From Streptomyces antimicrobicus (lineage in GTDB: Bacteria; Actinomycetota; Actinomycetes; Streptomycetales; Streptomycetaceae): a stretch of DNA of 43,143 nucleotides. The stretch is from contig NZ_JAJAUY010000045.1 in NCBI RefSeq assembly GCF_020532625.1, forward strand, positions 1 to 43,143, given 5' to 3'. The notes beneath the pieces are model-generated. The model made no database searches and was not told where the DNA came from. It was given only the letters and a program-made list of their open reading frames with translations. Positions 18,641 through 31,512 of this stretch are shown piece by piece. Numbering within the stretch: position 1 is the stretch's first letter; each line of letters begins with the position of its first letter. Made by a program: the position numbers and the translations under genes.

Positions 18641-20290
18641 TCAGCGCACGAACGTGCTCGCGCTGCCCGCCAGGTCCAGGAAGTACTGGGGGAACAGGCC
18701 CAGTGCCACCGTGACCGCCACGCCGACCGCGATCGTGGTCGTCGTCAGGAACGACGGCACGGCCACGGTCGGGCCGTCCGGCTTCGGCTCGCTGAAGAAC
18801 ATCAGGACGATGACGCGGATGTAGAAGAACGCCGCGATCGCCGAGGAGATCACACCGACCACGACCAGGGCGCCGGCGCCCCCCTCGGCCGCCGCCTTGA
18901 ACACCGCGAACTTGCCCGCGAAGCCCGACGTCAGCGGGATGCCCGCGAACGCCAGCAGGAAGACCGCGAAGACCGCCGCGGTCAGCGGCGAACGCCGGCC
19001 CAGGCCCGCCCACTTGGACAGGTGCGTGGCCTCGCCACCGGCGTCGCGCACCAGCGTGACCACCGCGAAGGCGCCGATCGTCACGAAGGAGTAGGCGCCC
19101 AGGTAGAACAGGACCGACGAGACGCCGTCCTTCGACGTGGCGATGACACCCGCGAGGATGAAGCCCGCGTGGGCGATCGAGGAGTACGCCAGCAGGCGCT
19201 TGACGTCCGTCTGGGTCACCGCGATGACGGCGCCCGCCAGCATCGTGAGGATCGCGACGCCCCACATCACCGGCCGCCAGTCCCACCGCATGCCGGGCAG
19301 GACGACGTACAGAAGGCGCAGCAGGGCCCCGAAGGCCGCGACCTTCGTGGCCGCCGCCATGAAGCCCGTCACCGGCGTCGGCGCGCCCTGGTAGACGTCC
19401 GGGGTCCACATGTGGAACGGCACGGCGCCCACCTTGAACAGCAGCCCCATCAGCACCAGCGCCCCGCCGATCAGCAGCAGCGCGTCGTTGCCCATGGTGG
19501 CGGCCAGCGCCGGGTCCATCCGGGCCACCGTGCCGTCGACCACGTCCGCGATCGCGGCGTACGAGACCGAGCCCGCGTAGCCGTACAGCAAGGCGATGCC
19601 GAACAGCAGGAAGGCCGAGGAGAAGGCACCGAGCAGGAAGTACTTGACCGCGGCCTCCTGCGACATCAGCCGCTGGCGGCGGGCGAGGGCGCACAGCAGG
19701 TACAGCGGGAGGGAGAGGACCTCCAGCGCGACGAACAGGGTCAGCAGGTCGTTCGCCGCCGGGAAGATCAGCATGCCGCCGATCGCGAACAGCGCCAGCG
19801 GGAAGACCTCCGTGGTGGTGAAGCCGGCCTTCACCGCCGCCTGTTCGCTCTCGCTGCCCGGCACGGACGCCGCCTGCGCGGCGAAGGAGTCGACCCGGTT
19901 GCCGTGCGCGGCCGGGTCCAGGCGCCGCTCGGCGAAGGTGAAGACCGCGACGACCGACGCCAGCAGGACGGTGCCCTGCAGGAACAGCGCGGGTCCGTCC
20001 ACCGCGATGGCGCCCATCGCGGCGATCTGCGCCTTGCCGGAGGCGTACCCGGCCCCGGCCAGCGCCACCACCGCCGCGAAGGCCGAGGCCAGCGCGGCGA
20101 AGGCGAGGAACACCTGCGTCAGGTACCGGGCCCTGCGCGGGACGAAGGCCTCGACGAGGACGCCGATCACGGCCGCGCCGACCACGATGAGCGTGGGGGC
20201 GAGCTGGGCGTACTCGATGTGCGGGGCCGGGATCCGGTCGAGCGGATCGGCGGCCGTCGTCCACAGGCCGTGGACAGCTGTCGGGCTCAC
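18641..20290 (-). CDS. nuoN: NADH-quinone oxidoreductase subunit N
   Basis: Antiporter-like membrane subunit (549 residues, about 14 helices) of complex I, one of the three proton-translocating modules. Conserved features are the glutamate in ALEVLSLPLYLLC, a central lysine in VTGFMAAATKVAAF and the preceding block FHMWTPDVYQGAPTP. GTG 20290 overlaps the nuoM stop by 4 bp, pointing to coupled translation. It is last in the operon and followed by a strong terminator. A stretch of about 25 extra residues (PAAHGNRVDSFAAQAASVPGS region, about 120-150) forms a soluble loop between early helices. Confidence 0.96.
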   Translation of the reverse strand: MSPTAVHGLWTTAADPLDRIPAPHIEYAQLAPTLIVVGAAVIGVLVEAFVPRRARYLTQVFLAFAALASAFAAVVALAGAGYASGKAQIAAMGAIAVDGPALFLQGTVLLASVVAVFTFAERRLDPAAHGNRVDSFAAQAASVPGSESEQAAVKAGFTTTEVFPLALFAIGGMLIFPAANDLLTLFVALEVLSLPLYLLCALARRQRLMSQEAAVKYFLLGAFSSAFLLFGIALLYGYAGSVSYAAIADVVDGTVARMDPALAATMGNDALLLIGGALVLMGLLFKVGAVPFHMWTPDVYQGAPTPVTGFMAAATKVAAFGALLRLLYVVLPGMRWDWRPVMWGVAILTMLAGAVIAVTQTDVKRLLAYSSIAHAGFILAGVIATSKDGVSSVLFYLGAYSFVTIGAFAVVTLVRDAGGEATHLSKWAGLGRRSPLTAAVFAVFLLAFAGIPLTSGFAGKFAVFKAAAEGGAGALVVVGVISSAIAAFFYIRVIVLMFFSEPKPDGPTVAVPSFLTTTTIAVGVAVTVALGLFPQYFLDLAGSASTFVR

Positions 20291-21858
20291 TTGGCCGCCT
20301 CCACTTCCGGCGCGGGGTCCTTCTGCTTCACGTCCGACAGGGTGTGCTCCACCGCCGGGTTGACGATCTCGGTGAGGGGCTTCGGGTAGACGCCGAGGCC
20401 GATCAGCAGCACGATCAGCGGCGCCACCACCAGCAGCTCGCGCAGGCGCAGGTCCGGCATGCCGCTGACCTCCTCCTTCACCGGACCGGTCATGGTGCGC
20501 TGGTAGAGCACCAGCGTGTACAGCGCGGCGAGCACGATGCCGAAGGTCGCGACGATGCCGACCACCGGATAGCGCGCGAACGTGCCCACCAGGACCAGGA
20601 ACTCACTGACGAACGGCGCCAGCCCCGGCAGCGACAGGGTGGCCAGGCCACCGATCAGGAAGGTGCCGGCGAGCACCGGTGCCACCTTCTGCACGCCGCC
20701 GTAGTCGGCGATGAGCCGGGAGCCGCGCCGCGAGATCAGGAAGCCGGCCACCAGCATCAGCGCCGCCGTCGACAGGCCGTGGTTGACCATGTAGAGGGTG
20801 GCGCCGGACTGGCCCTGGCTGGTCATCGCGAAGATGCCCAGGACGATGAACCCGAAGTGGGAGATCGAGGCGTAGGCGACCAGCCGCTTGATGTCGCGCT
20901 GGCCGACCGCGAGCAGCGCCCCGTAGACGATGCTGATCAGGGCCAGGACCAGGATCACCGGCGTGGCCCACTTGCTGGCCTCCGGGAACAGGCCGAGGCA
21001 GAAGCGGAGCATCGCGAAGGTGCCGACCTTGTCGACCACGGCGGTGATCAGGACGGCGACCGGGGCGGTGGCCTCCCCCATCGCGTTCGGCAGCCAGGTG
21101 TGCAGCGGCCACAGCGGGGCCTTCACCGCGAAGGCGAAGAAGAAGCCGAGGAACAGCAGCCGTTCGGTGTTCGTCGCCATGTCCAGCTTGCCCGCGGCGC
21201 GGGCGTCGGCGATCTCCACGAGGGAGAAGTTCCCGGCGACCACGTACAGGCCGATCACCGCGGCCAGCATGATCAGACCGCCGACCAGGTTGTAGAGCAG
21301 GAACTTGACCGCCGCGTACGACCGCTGCGCGGCCGCGTTCTCGTCCGAGCCGCTGTGCGCCCGGTCCCCGAAGCCGCCGATGAGGAAGTACATCGGGATG
21401 AGCATGGCTTCGAAGAAGATGTAGAAGAGGAAGACGTCGGTGGCCTCGAACGAGATGATCACCATCGCCTCGACGGCCAGGATCAGGGCGAAGAAGCCCT
21501 GCGTCGGCCGCCACCGCTTCGAGGCGGTCTCCAGGGGATCGGCGTCGTGCCAGCCGGCCGCGATCACGAACGGCACCAGCAGCGCGGTGAGCACGATCAG
21601 CGCCACCCCGATGCCGTCGACGCCCAGCGCGTAGCGGACCCCGAAGTCCTTGATCCACCAGTGGGACTCGGTCAGCTGGTAGCGGGCGCCGCCGGGCTCG
21701 AAGCGGACCGCGACGAGCACGGCCAGCGCCAGCGTCGCCAGCGAGACCAGCAGGGCGAGCCACTTGGCGGCGGTCCTGCGGGCCGCCGGGACGGCCGCCG
21801 TGAGGACCGCGCCGGCCGCGGGCACCACGGCCGTCAGCGTGAGCAGCGGGAATCCCAT
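20287..21858 (-). CDS. nuoM: NADH-quinone oxidoreductase subunit M
   Basis: Antiporter-like membrane subunit (523 residues) of complex I. Diagnostic stretches are GVDGIGVALIVLTALLVP, the conserved glutamate in FFEAMLIPMYFLIGGFG, and LHTWLPNAMGEATAPVAVL followed by the lysine of AVVDKVGTFAMLRF. The broken-helix region GQRDIKRLVAYASISHFGF is also present. It starts with ATG 1 nt after the nuoL stop and overlaps nuoN by 4 bp. Confidence 0.96.
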   Translation of the reverse strand: MGFPLLTLTAVVPAAGAVLTAAVPAARRTAAKWLALLVSLATLALAVLVAVRFEPGGARYQLTESHWWIKDFGVRYALGVDGIGVALIVLTALLVPFVIAAGWHDADPLETASKRWRPTQGFFALILAVEAMVIISFEATDVFLFYIFFEAMLIPMYFLIGGFGDRAHSGSDENAAAQRSYAAVKFLLYNLVGGLIMLAAVIGLYVVAGNFSLVEIADARAAGKLDMATNTERLLFLGFFFAFAVKAPLWPLHTWLPNAMGEATAPVAVLITAVVDKVGTFAMLRFCLGLFPEASKWATPVILVLALISIVYGALLAVGQRDIKRLVAYASISHFGFIVLGIFAMTSQGQSGATLYMVNHGLSTAALMLVAGFLISRRGSRLIADYGGVQKVAPVLAGTFLIGGLATLSLPGLAPFVSEFLVLVGTFARYPVVGIVATFGIVLAALYTLVLYQRTMTGPVKEEVSGMPDLRLRELLVVAPLIVLLIGLGVYPKPLTEIVNPAVEHTLSDVKQKDPAPEVEAAK

Positions 21859-21859
21859 C

Positions 21860-23800
21860 TCACACCCCCCTCATCAGGAGGGTCGCGGCGATCAGGACCG
21901 CCGTGCCCCCGAACATCGACACCGCGTAGCTGCGGGCGTAGCCGTTCTGCAGCTTGCGCAGCCGGCCCGACAGCCCGCCGACCGAGGCGGCCGTCCCGTT
22001 GACCACTCCGTCGACCAGGCTGTGGTCGACGTACACGAGCGAGCGGGTCAGGTGCTCGCCGCCGCGCACCAGCACGACGTGGTTGAAGTCGTCCTGGAGC
22101 AGGTCCCGCCGGGCGGCCCGGGTCAGGACGCTGCCGCGCGGGGCCACGACCGGCACGGGCCGGCGGCCGTACATCGCGTACGCGATCCCGACGCCGGCGA
22201 TCAGGGCCACGACGGTGGCGCCCGTGACGGCCGCCGCGCCGATCGGCGGGTGGCCGTGCTCGAAGGAGGTGACCGGCTCCAGCCACTTCACGAAGGACTC
22301 GTTCAGGCTGAACAGCCCGCCCGCGAACACCGAGCCGAAGGCCAGCACGATCATCGGGATCGTCATGGTCTTCGGGGACTCGTGCGGGTGGGGCAGCTCG
22401 CCCGCCCGGTGCTCGGCGGCCGGCTCGGCGCTGGGCGCCGTGTCCGCGTCGGGCGCCGGCTGCCAGCGCTTCTCGCCGAAGAAGGTCATGAGCATCACGC
22501 GGGTCATGTAGAACGCGGTGATCGCCGCGCCCAGCAGGGCCACGCCGCCCAGGATCCAGCCCTCGGTGCCGCCCTTGGCGAAGGCCGCCTCGATGATCTT
22601 GTCCTTGGACCAGAAGCCGGACAGCCCGGGGAAGCCGATGATCGCCAGGTAGCCGAGGCCGAACGTCGCGAAGGTGACCGGCATGTACCTCCGCAGGCCC
22701 CCGTACTTGCGCATGTCGACCTCGTCGTTCATGGCGTGCATGACCGAGCCGGCGCCGAGGAAGAGCCCGGCCTTGAAGAAGCCGTGGGTGACCAGGTGCA
22801 TGATCGCGAAGGCGTACCCGATCGGGCCGAGGCCCGCGGCCAGCACCATGTAGCCGATCTGCGACATGGTCGAGCCGGCCAGCGCCTTCTTGATGTCGTC
22901 CTTCGCGCAACCGACGATCGCACCGAAGAGCAGCGTCACCGCGCCGACGATCGCCACCACCAGCTGCGCGTCCGGCGAGGCGTTGAAGATCGCGCCGGAC
23001 CGGACGATCAGGTAGACGCCGGCGGTGACCATGGTGGCCGCGTGGATCAGGGCCGAGACCGGGGTCGGGCCCTCCATCGCGTCGCCGAGCCAGGACTGCA
23101 GCGGGACCTGCGCCGACTTGCCGCACGCGGCCAGCAGCAGCATCAGGCCGATGGCGGTGAGGGTGCCCTCGGAGGTCTCGCCGACCGAGGAGAGCACCGG
23201 CCCGAAGGCGAACGTGCCGAACGTCGTGAACATCAGCATGATCGCGATCGACAGGCCCATGTCGCCGACCCGGTTGACCAGGAACGCCTTCTTCGCGGCG
23301 GTCGCCGCGCTGGGCTTGTGCTGCCAGAAGCCGATGAGCAGGTACGAGGCGAGGCCCACGCCCTCCCAGCCGACGTACAGCAGCAGGTAGTTGTCGGCGA
23401 GGACGAGCAGCAGCATCGCCGCGAGGAAGAGGTTCAGGTAGCCGAAGAAGCGGCGGCGGCGCTCGTCATGCTCCATGTACCCGACCGAGTACAGGTGGAT
23501 GAGCGTGCCCACGCCGCTGATCAGCAGCACGAACGTCATGGACAGCTGGTCGAGCTGGAAGGCGACGTCCGCCTGGAAGCCCTCGACCGGGATCCAGCTG
23601 AACAGCTTCTGGTGCAGGGCCCGGTCCTCGGCGCCCTTGCCCAGCATGTCCGCGAACAGGACCGCGCCGATGCCGAACGAGACGGCGGCGAGCAGGGTGC
23701 CGAGCCAGTGGCCGGTCTTGTCGAGGCGGCGGCCGCCGCAGAGCAGCACCGCCGCTCCGAGCAGGGGCGCCGCGACGAGCAGCGCAATGAGATTCTCCAC
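21860..23800 (-). CDS. nuoL: NADH-quinone oxidoreductase subunit L
   Basis: Largest antiporter-like subunit (646 residues) of complex I, placed at the distal end of the membrane arm and carrying the long lateral helix at its carboxyl end. Features seen are the conserved glutamate in [48 protein letters not shown] and [18 protein letters not shown]. An acidic/Ala/Pro-rich soluble loop ([20 protein letters not shown]) precedes the final helices. GTG 23800 follows AAGGGG by about 8 nt. The gap to nuoK is 13 nt, one of the few places in the operon where genes do not overlap. Confidence 0.97.
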   Translation of the reverse strand: MENLIALLVAAPLLGAAVLLCGGRRLDKTGHWLGTLLAAVSFGIGAVLFADMLGKGAEDRALHQKLFSWIPVEGFQADVAFQLDQLSMTFVLLISGVGTLIHLYSVGYMEHDERRRRFFGYLNLFLAAMLLLVLADNYLLLYVGWEGVGLASYLLIGFWQHKPSAATAAKKAFLVNRVGDMGLSIAIMLMFTTFGTFAFGPVLSSVGETSEGTLTAIGLMLLLAACGKSAQVPLQSWLGDAMEGPTPVSALIHAATMVTAGVYLIVRSGAIFNASPDAQLVVAIVGAVTLLFGAIVGCAKDDIKKALAGSTMSQIGYMVLAAGLGPIGYAFAIMHLVTHGFFKAGLFLGAGSVMHAMNDEVDMRKYGGLRRYMPVTFATFGLGYLAIIGFPGLSGFWSKDKIIEAAFAKGGTEGWILGGVALLGAAITAFYMTRVMLMTFFGEKRWQPAPDADTAPSAEPAAEHRAGELPHPHESPKTMTIPMIVLAFGSVFAGGLFSLNESFVKWLEPVTSFEHGHPPIGAAAVTGATVVALIAGVGIAYAMYGRRPVPVVAPRGSVLTRAARRDLLQDDFNHVVLVRGGEHLTRSLVYVDHSLVDGVVNGTAASVGGLSGRLRKLQNGYARSYAVSMFGGTAVLIAATLLMRGV

Positions 23801-23813
23801 TGTGAGGGACCCC

Positions 23814-24113
23814 TTACAGCTTCATCAGGCTGGCGTCGTCGACCGAGGCCGAGTGGCGGGTACGGAACAGCGACACGATGATCGCCAGGCCCACCACGAC
23901 CTCCGCCGCGGCGACGACCATCGTGAAGAAGGCGATGATCTGGCCGTCGAGGTTGCCGTGCATCCGGGAGAACGTGACGAACGCGAGGTTGCAGGCGTTG
24001 AGCATCAACTCGACGCACATGAACAGCACGATCGCGTTCCGCCGGATCAGCACGCCGGCCGCGCCGATGGTGAACAGCAGCGCCGCGAGGTACAGGTAGT
24101 TGACCGGATTCAC
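23814..24113 (-). CDS. nuoK: NADH-quinone oxidoreductase subunit K
   Basis: Small three-helix membrane subunit (99 residues) of complex I. Both functionally important membrane glutamates are visible, in [13 protein letters not shown] and [17 protein letters not shown], as expected for the proton path next to NuoJ. GTG 24113 overlaps the nuoJ stop by 4 bp. Confidence 0.97.
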   Translation of the reverse strand: MNPVNYLYLAALLFTIGAAGVLIRRNAIVLFMCVELMLNACNLAFVTFSRMHGNLDGQIIAFFTMVVAAAEVVVGLAIIVSLFRTRHSASVDDASLMKL

Positions 24114-24925
24114 TTCGAGGCCTCCTCACGGGAGTTGTCCCGGCCCAGCCGCTCGGCCGAGGCCTGCTCCAGCGCCTTGAGGTCCTCCAGCGCCTGCCCC
24201 GACACGTCGCGGACCTGGCCGCGGGCGCGCAGCGTCCGGCTGACGCTGAGCTCGGCCGGAGTGCCGTCGGGCAGCAGGCCGGGGACGTCCACCGCGTTGT
24301 GCCGGGCGTAGACGCCGGGGGCGGGCAGCGGCGGGAGCTGGACGCCCTCGCGCACGCGCCGCTCGGCCAGCTCCCGCTGGGTGGCGGCCCGTTCGGTGCG
24401 CTCGCGGTGGGTGAGCACCATCGCGCCGACGGCCGCGGTGATCAGCAGGGCGCCGGTGATCTCGAAGGCGAAGACGTACTTGGTGAAGATCAGCTCCGCG
24501 AGCCCCTCCACCTGGCCGCCGGCGTTGACCCGGCCGAGCCCGTTGAAGTGGTTCAGCTGGGCGTGGCGGATGCCGGAGATCAGCAGGATGCCGAAGCCGA
24601 GCCCGCACAGGACGGCCAGCCAGCGCTGCCCCTTGAGGGTCTCCTTCAGCGAGTCGGCGGCGGTGACGCCGACCAGCATGACCACGAACAGGAAGAGCAT
24701 CATGATGGCGCCGGTGTAGACGACGACCTGGACGACGCCCAGGAAGTACGCCCCGTTGGCGAGGTAGAAGACCGCCAGGACGATCATCGTCCCGGCCAGG
24801 CACAGCGCACTGTGCACGGCCTTCTTCATCAGGATCGTGCACAGCGCGCCGATCACGGCGATCGTGCCGAGGACCCAGAACTGCACGGCCTCGCCGGTGG
24901 AGGCCGCGGCGGCGAGCGCGCTCAC
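24110..24925 (-). CDS. nuoJ: NADH-quinone oxidoreductase subunit J
   Basis: Membrane subunit (271 residues, five helices) of complex I. Typical sequence is [21 protein letters not shown] and [24 protein letters not shown], the latter including the helix that carries the pi-bulge. After the last helix ([16 protein letters not shown]) comes a polar tail of about 95 residues rich in Arg/Glu and absent from the roughly 184-residue E. coli protein. GTG 24925 overlaps the nuoI stop by 4 bp; the frame remains open far upstream inside nuoI without meaning. Confidence 0.95.
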   Translation of the reverse strand: MSALAAAASTGEAVQFWVLGTIAVIGALCTILMKKAVHSALCLAGTMIVLAVFYLANGAYFLGVVQVVVYTGAIMMLFLFVVMLVGVTAADSLKETLKGQRWLAVLCGLGFGILLISGIRHAQLNHFNGLGRVNAGGQVEGLAELIFTKYVFAFEITGALLITAAVGAMVLTHRERTERAATQRELAERRVREGVQLPPLPAPGVYARHNAVDVPGLLPDGTPAELSVSRTLRARGQVRDVSGQALEDLKALEQASAERLGRDNSREEASK

Positions 24926-25506
24926 GCGTCCACCCCCTCTTCCTCGGGCTTCTCGCCCTGGGAGAGGGGCACCTGCCGCTCGGTGCCGGGCGCGGCGCCC
25001 GTCACCCGGCCGCGGTAGTAGTCCTGCTCGTCCGTGCCCGGGTACATCGCGTGCGGCGCCTCGACCATGCCCTCGGTCAGCCCGGCCAGCAGCTGCTCCT
25101 TGGTGTAGATGAGCGAGGCGCGGCTGGAGTCGGCCAGTTCGAACTCGTTGGTCATGGTCAGCGCCCGGGTCGGGCACGCCTCGACGCACAGGCCGCACAG
25201 GATGCAGCGGGCGTAGTTGATCTGGTAGACGCGCCCGTAGCGCTCACCCGGGGAGTAGCGCTCCTCCTCCGTGTTGTCCGCGCCCTCCACGTAGATGGCG
25301 TCGGCGGGACAGGCCCAGGCGCACAGCTCGCACCCGACGCACTTCTCCAGCCCGTCCGGGTGCCGGTTGAGCTGGTGGCGGCCGTGGAAGCGCGGCGCCG
25401 TGGTCTTCTTCTGCTCGGGGTACTGCTCCGTGAGCCGCTTCTTGAACATGGCCTTGAAGGTCACGCCGAAGCCGGCCACGGGGTTCTGCCACTGTTCGTC
25501 AGACAC
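24922..25506 (-). CDS. nuoI: NADH-quinone oxidoreductase subunit I
   Basis: Ferredoxin-like subunit (194 residues) carrying the two tetranuclear clusters N6a and N6b that pass electrons to NuoB. Cluster ligands are seen in [12 protein letters not shown] and [12 protein letters not shown]. The amino end ([20 protein letters not shown]) is the amphipathic part that contacts NuoH. A polar tail after the second cluster is longer than in E. coli. GTG 25506 lies 3 nt after the nuoH stop, with AGGAGG about 11 nt upstream. Confidence 0.97.
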   Translation of the reverse strand: MSDEQWQNPVAGFGVTFKAMFKKRLTEQYPEQKKTTAPRFHGRHQLNRHPDGLEKCVGCELCAWACPADAIYVEGADNTEEERYSPGERYGRVYQINYARCILCGLCVEACPTRALTMTNEFELADSSRASLIYTKEQLLAGLTEGMVEAPHAMYPGTDEQDYYRGRVTGAAPGTERQVPLSQGEKPEEEGVDA

Positions 25507-25509
25507 CTC

Positions 25510-26883
25510 TCAGCCCTCCTCTCGGTCGCTGTCGGCGTTCGCCCCGCCGCTGGCGATCAGTTCCCGGTCCGTACGCGGCCGGCGGCGCGGTACGGGTGCG
25601 GCCACTTGGCCGGGCTTCGGCGGGACCGGGAAGCCGCCCGCCATCGGGTCGAAGGCCTGGCCCTGCGCTGCGGTGCCGGCCCGGGTGGCGGCCGCCTTCT
25701 CCTTGCGGTCGCGGAAGAGGTCCACGACGAGGGAGAGCAGGAGCACGGCGACCACGCCGCCGCCGACGTACAGGACGATGTCGCCGAACTGGTAGGCCTC
25801 GTTGCGCAGCGCCCGGACGGTGGCCACCAGCATCAGCCAGACCACGGAGACCGGGATCAGCACCTTCCAGCCGAGCTTCATCAGCTGGTCGTAGCGCACG
25901 CGCGGCAGCGTGCCGCGCAGCCAGATGAAGAAGAACAGCAGCAGCTGCACCTTGATCACGAACCAGAGCAGCGGCCACCAGCCGTGGTTCGCGCCCTCCC
26001 AGTACGTGGAGATCGGCGCCGGGGCCCGCCAGCCGCCCAGGAACAAGGTGGTGGCGACCGCCGAGACGGTGACCATGTTGACGTACTCGGCGAGCATGAA
26101 CATCGCGAACTTGATCGACGAGTACTCGGTGTTGAAGCCGCCGACCAGATCGCCCTCGGACTCCGGCATGTCGAACGGCGCCCGGTTGGTCTCACCGACC
26201 ATCGTGACGACGTAGATGAGGAAGGACACCGGCAGCAGCACGATGTACCAGCGGTCGGCCTGCGCCTCCACGATGGCCGAGGTGGACATCGAGCCGGAGT
26301 AGAGGAAGACCGAGGCGAAGGCCGCGCCCATCGCGATCTCGTAGGAGATCATCTGCGCGCACGAGCGCAGGCCGCCGAGCAGCGGGTACGTCGACCCCGA
26401 CGACCAGCCGGCGAGCACGATGCCGTAGATGCCGACGGAGGCGACCGCCAGGATGTACAGCACGGCGATCGGCAGGTCGGTCAGCTGCATGGTGGTGCGC
26501 TGGCCGAAGATGGAGACCTCGTTGCCGGACGGGCCGAACGGGATCACCGCGATCGCCATGAAGGCCGGGATCGCCGCGACGATCGGGGCCAGCACGTAGA
26601 CCACCTTGTCGGCCCGCTTGACGACCACGTCCTCCTTCAGCATGAGCTTCACGCCGTCGGCGAGGGACTGGAGCATGCCCCACGGGCCGTGCCGGTTGGG
26701 CCCGATGCGCAGCTGCATCCAGGCCACCACCTTGCGCTCCCACACGATGGAGATCAGCACGGTGACCATCAGGAAGGCGAAGCAGAACACGGCCTTCAGG
26801 ACCACCAGCCACCACACGTCCCGGCCGAACAGGGACAGGTCCTCGGCCGCAAGCTGCACCACGTCGCCGGGTACCGGGTTCAC
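25510..26883 (-). CDS. nuoH: NADH-quinone oxidoreductase subunit H
   Basis: Membrane subunit (457 residues) that forms the quinone-entry interface with NuoB and NuoD. Signature regions are [57 protein letters not shown] and [19 protein letters not shown]. The carboxyl end carries about 60 extra polar residues ([20 protein letters not shown] region). GTG 26883 overlaps the nuoG stop by 4 bp; the longer frame upstream to 27297 is a shadow of nuoG. Confidence 0.97.
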   Translation of the reverse strand: MNPVPGDVVQLAAEDLSLFGRDVWWLVVLKAVFCFAFLMVTVLISIVWERKVVAWMQLRIGPNRHGPWGMLQSLADGVKLMLKEDVVVKRADKVVYVLAPIVAAIPAFMAIAVIPFGPSGNEVSIFGQRTTMQLTDLPIAVLYILAVASVGIYGIVLAGWSSGSTYPLLGGLRSCAQMISYEIAMGAAFASVFLYSGSMSTSAIVEAQADRWYIVLLPVSFLIYVVTMVGETNRAPFDMPESEGDLVGGFNTEYSSIKFAMFMLAEYVNMVTVSAVATTLFLGGWRAPAPISTYWEGANHGWWPLLWFVIKVQLLLFFFIWLRGTLPRVRYDQLMKLGWKVLIPVSVVWLMLVATVRALRNEAYQFGDIVLYVGGGVVAVLLLSLVVDLFRDRKEKAAATRAGTAAQGQAFDPMAGGFPVPPKPGQVAAPVPRRRPRTDRELIASGGANADSDREEG

Positions 26884-29389
26884 GCCTCCACCTCCGCTGT
26901 GGCGTCGCTGCTGCCGGCGGGCGGGACCGCCGGACCGATGCGGACCAGTTCGCCCGGGCGGGCGCCGGTGTCCGCGGTGACCCCGCCGCCGGTGGAGTTC
27001 ATCGGGAGCCAGACCACCCGGTCCGGCATGACCGTCACCTGGAGCGGGAAGGTGGCCGTGCCGGCCGGGCCGGTGACCGCCAGGACGTCGCCGTCCTTCA
27101 CGCCCGTCTCGGCGGCGGTGGCCGCCGACAGCCGGGCCGGGGCCGCGTGCCGGGTGGCGGCCAGCGCGTCGTCGCCCTGCTGGAGCAGGCCCTGGTCGAG
27201 GAGCAGCCGGTGGCCGGCGAGGACCGCCTCGCCGCTGCCCGGGCGGGGCACCGGCCGGGCGTCCGCGGGGTGCTGCGAGGCGCGCTCGCCGGTCCACGGC
27301 CCGAGCGCGTCGAGCTCGCGGCGCGCGGCGTGCGCGTCGGGCAGGCCGAGCCGGTGGTCCGCCGCGTCGGCCAGCCGGTCCAGGACGCGGACGTCCGGCG
27401 GGGCCAGCGGGCGGGTCATCTGGTCGGGCTTGAGGGCGGCCTCGAACATCCGCACCCGGCCCTCCCAGTTGATGAACGTGCCCGGCTTCTCGGCGACCGC
27501 CGCCACCGGCAGGACCACGTCCGCGTGCTCGGTCACCTCGCTCGGGCGCAGCTCCAGCGAGACCACGAAGGCCTCGGCGAGCGCCTGCCGGGCCCGGGCC
27601 GGGTCGGGCAGGTCGGCGATCTCGACGCCGCCGACCAGCAGGGCGCGCAGCTCGCCACCCGCCGCCGCCTCGACGATCTGGCCGGTGTCCCGGCCGTAGC
27701 GGTGCGGCAGTTCGGACAGGCCCCAGGCCCGGGCCACCTCCTCGCGGGCCCGCGGGTCGGTGGCCGGGCGGGCGTGCGGCAGCAGCGAGGGCAGCGCCCC
27801 CGCCTCGATCGCGGCCCGCTCACCGGCCCGGCGCGGGATCCACACCAAGGTGGCCCCGGTCGCGGTGGCCGCGCGGACCGCGGCGGTCAGCGCGCCCGGC
27901 ACGGCGGCCAGGCGCTCACCGACGACGATGACCGCGCCCGGCTGCCGCAGGGCCTCGGCGGCGGCCTCGCCGCCCTGCTCCAGCCCGGTACGGGCGGCCA
28001 GGGCGTCCAGCCACTCCGGCTCGGTGCCGGGCGCGGCGGCCAGCAGGGTGCCGCCGGCCTTGGCCAGCCCGCGGGTGGCGTACGGCGCCAGCGCGAAGGT
28101 CCGCTGCCTGCGCTTGCGGTGGGCCTTGCGCAGCCGCAGGAAGACGCCGGGGGCCTCCTCCTCGGCCTCGATGCCCACCAGCAGCACGGCCGGGGCCGCC
28201 TCCAGCGCGGCGTACGTGAGCCCGCCCCCGCCGAGGTCGACGCCGCGGCCGGCCACGGTCGCGGCCAGGAAGTCCGCCTCCTCGGCGCTGTGCACCCGGG
28301 CCCGGAAGTCGATGTCGTTGGTGTCGAGCACGACCCGGGCGAACTTGGCGTAGGCGTAGGCGTCCTCGACGGTGAGCCGGCCGCCGGTGAGCACCCCGGC
28401 CCGGCCGCGCGCGGCCGTCAGGCCCCGGGCGGCCGCCTCCAGCGCCTCCGGCCAGCTCGCCTCGGCCAGCACGCCGTCGGCGCCCCGGACCAGCGGCCTG
28501 GTCAGCCGGTCCGGCCGCTGGGCGTAGCGGAAGGCGAAGCGGCCCTTGTCGCAGATCCACTCCTCGTTGACCTCGGGGTCCTGCGCCGCCAGCCGGCGCA
28601 GCACCTTGCCGCGGCGGTGGTCGGTGCGGGTGGCGCAGCCGCCCGCGCAGTGCTCGCACACGCTCGGCGAGGAGACCAGGTCGAAGGGGCGGGAGCGGAA
28701 CCGGTACGCCGCCGAGGTCAGCGCGCCCACCGGGCAGATCTGGATGGTGTTGCCGGAGAAGTACGACTCGAAGGGGTCGCCCTCGCCGGTGCCGACCTGC
28801 TGGAGCGCGCCGCGTTCGAGCAGCTCGATCATCGGGTCGCCGGCGACCTGGTTGGAGAACCGGGTGCAGCGCGCGCACAGCACGCACCGCTCGCGGTCCA
28901 GCAGCACCTGCGCGGAGATCGGTACCGGCTTCTCGTAGGTGCGCTTGCGGCCCTCGAAGCGGGACTCGGCGTTGCCGTGGGACATCGCCTGGTTCTGCAG
29001 GGGGCACTCGCCGCCCTTGTCGCAGACCGGGCAGTCCAGCGGGTGGTTGATGAGCAGCAGCTCCATCACCCCGCGCTGCGCCTTGTCGGCGACCTCGGAG
29101 GTGAGCTGGGTCCTGACCACCATGCCGTCGGTGCAGGTGATGGTGCACGAGGCCATCGGCTTGCGCTGGCCCTCGACCTCGACGATGCACTGCCGGCAGG
29201 CGCCGGCCGGGTCGAGCAGCGGGTGGTCGCAGAAGCGCGGGATCTCCACGCCGATCTGCTCGGCGGCCCGGATGACCAGGGTGCCCTTGGGCACGGACAG
29301 CTGGACGCCGTCGATGGTCAGCGACACCAGTTCCTCGGGGGGCCGGGCGGCCTCGCCGCCCCCGGAGGCGGGCGCATCGGTGGAGACGG

Positions 29390-29393
<4 letters not shown>
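26880..29393 (-). CDS. nuoG: NADH-quinone oxidoreductase subunit G
   Basis: Large iron-sulfur subunit (837 residues) of the peripheral arm. In order: a ferredoxin-type binuclear cluster ([15 protein letters not shown] then C), the His/Cys cluster [17 protein letters not shown], a tetranuclear cluster [10 protein letters not shown] with CPVGAL, and a molybdopterin-oxidoreductase-like domain. It also retains the extra off-path cluster pattern CxxCxxxCx27C (CEHCAGGC through WICDKG), known as N7 in some bacteria. The carboxyl domain is shortened and Ala-rich compared with true molybdoenzymes. ATG 29393 overlaps the nuoF stop by 4 bp. Confidence 0.96.
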
Positions 29394-30765
<1,372 letters not shown>

Positions 30766-30766
<1 letters not shown>

Positions 30767-31512
30767 CACTCCCCTCCTTCGGGGCTGTTCTCACCGCGCG
30801 GGTGGACGATCGACGCCGGCGGGGCCTCGCCGCGGGCGAGGCGCAGGCCCACCAGGGAGGCGGGGCCCGCGCCGCCGCCGGCCTCGACGGCGCCGGGGCG
30901 CTCGTCGGGGAAGCCGGCCAGGATCCGGGCCGTCTCCTTGTACGTGCACAGGGGCGCGCCCCGGGTCGGGGTGACGGGGCGGCCGGCGCGCAGGTCGTCC
31001 ACGAGGGCCTTGGCGGAGGCGGGGGTCTGGTTGTCGAAGAACTCCCAGTTGACCATCACCACGGGGGCGAAGTCGCAGGCCGCGTTGCACTCGATGTGTT
31101 CGAGGGTGACCTTGCCGTCCTCGGTGGTCTCGTTGTTGCCGACCCCGAGGTGCTCCTTGAGCTCCTCGAAGATGGCGTCGCCGCCCATGACCGCGCACAG
31201 GGTGTTGGTGCACACGCCCACCTGGTACTCGCCCGAGGGCCGGCGCCGGTACATCGTGTAGAAGGTGGCGACGGCGGTGACCTCGGCGGTGGTCAGTCCC
31301 AGCACCTCGGCGCAGAACCGCATGCCGGTGCGGGAGACGTAGCCCTCCTCCGACTGCACCAGGTGCAGCAGCGGCAGCAGGGCGGAGCGGCTGTCGGGGT
31401 AGCGGGCGACGACCTCCTTGGCGTCCGCCTCCAGCCGGGCGCGGACGTCCGCCGGGAAGTCGGGGGCCGGGAGCTGCGGCATGCCCAGACTCGTCGGGCC
31501 AGTCTGTGTCAT
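30766..31512 (-). CDS. nuoE: NADH-quinone oxidoreductase subunit E
   Basis: Thioredoxin-like subunit (248 residues) carrying the binuclear N1a cluster; ligands are in [11 protein letters not shown] and [11 protein letters not shown]. The helical start ([32 protein letters not shown]) and [12 protein letters not shown] are typical. It is longer than the 166-residue E. coli subunit because of a carboxyl extension of about 60 residues rich in Gly/Ala/Pro/Arg. ATG 31512 overlaps the nuoD stop by 4 bp. Confidence 0.96.

Noticed and set aside
18150..20264. 704-codon minus-strand frame over nuoN and the hydrolase gene
   Set aside because: It is a frame-shifted shadow of nuoN and runs through the nuo terminator; composition is Arg/Gly/His-rich without motifs.
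28567..28660. NuoG as a true molybdopterin enzyme
   Set aside because: The domain is homologous, but the subunit sits inside a complete nuo operon with full electron-path clusters; CxxCxxxCx27C is the known N7 site, not a catalytic centre.
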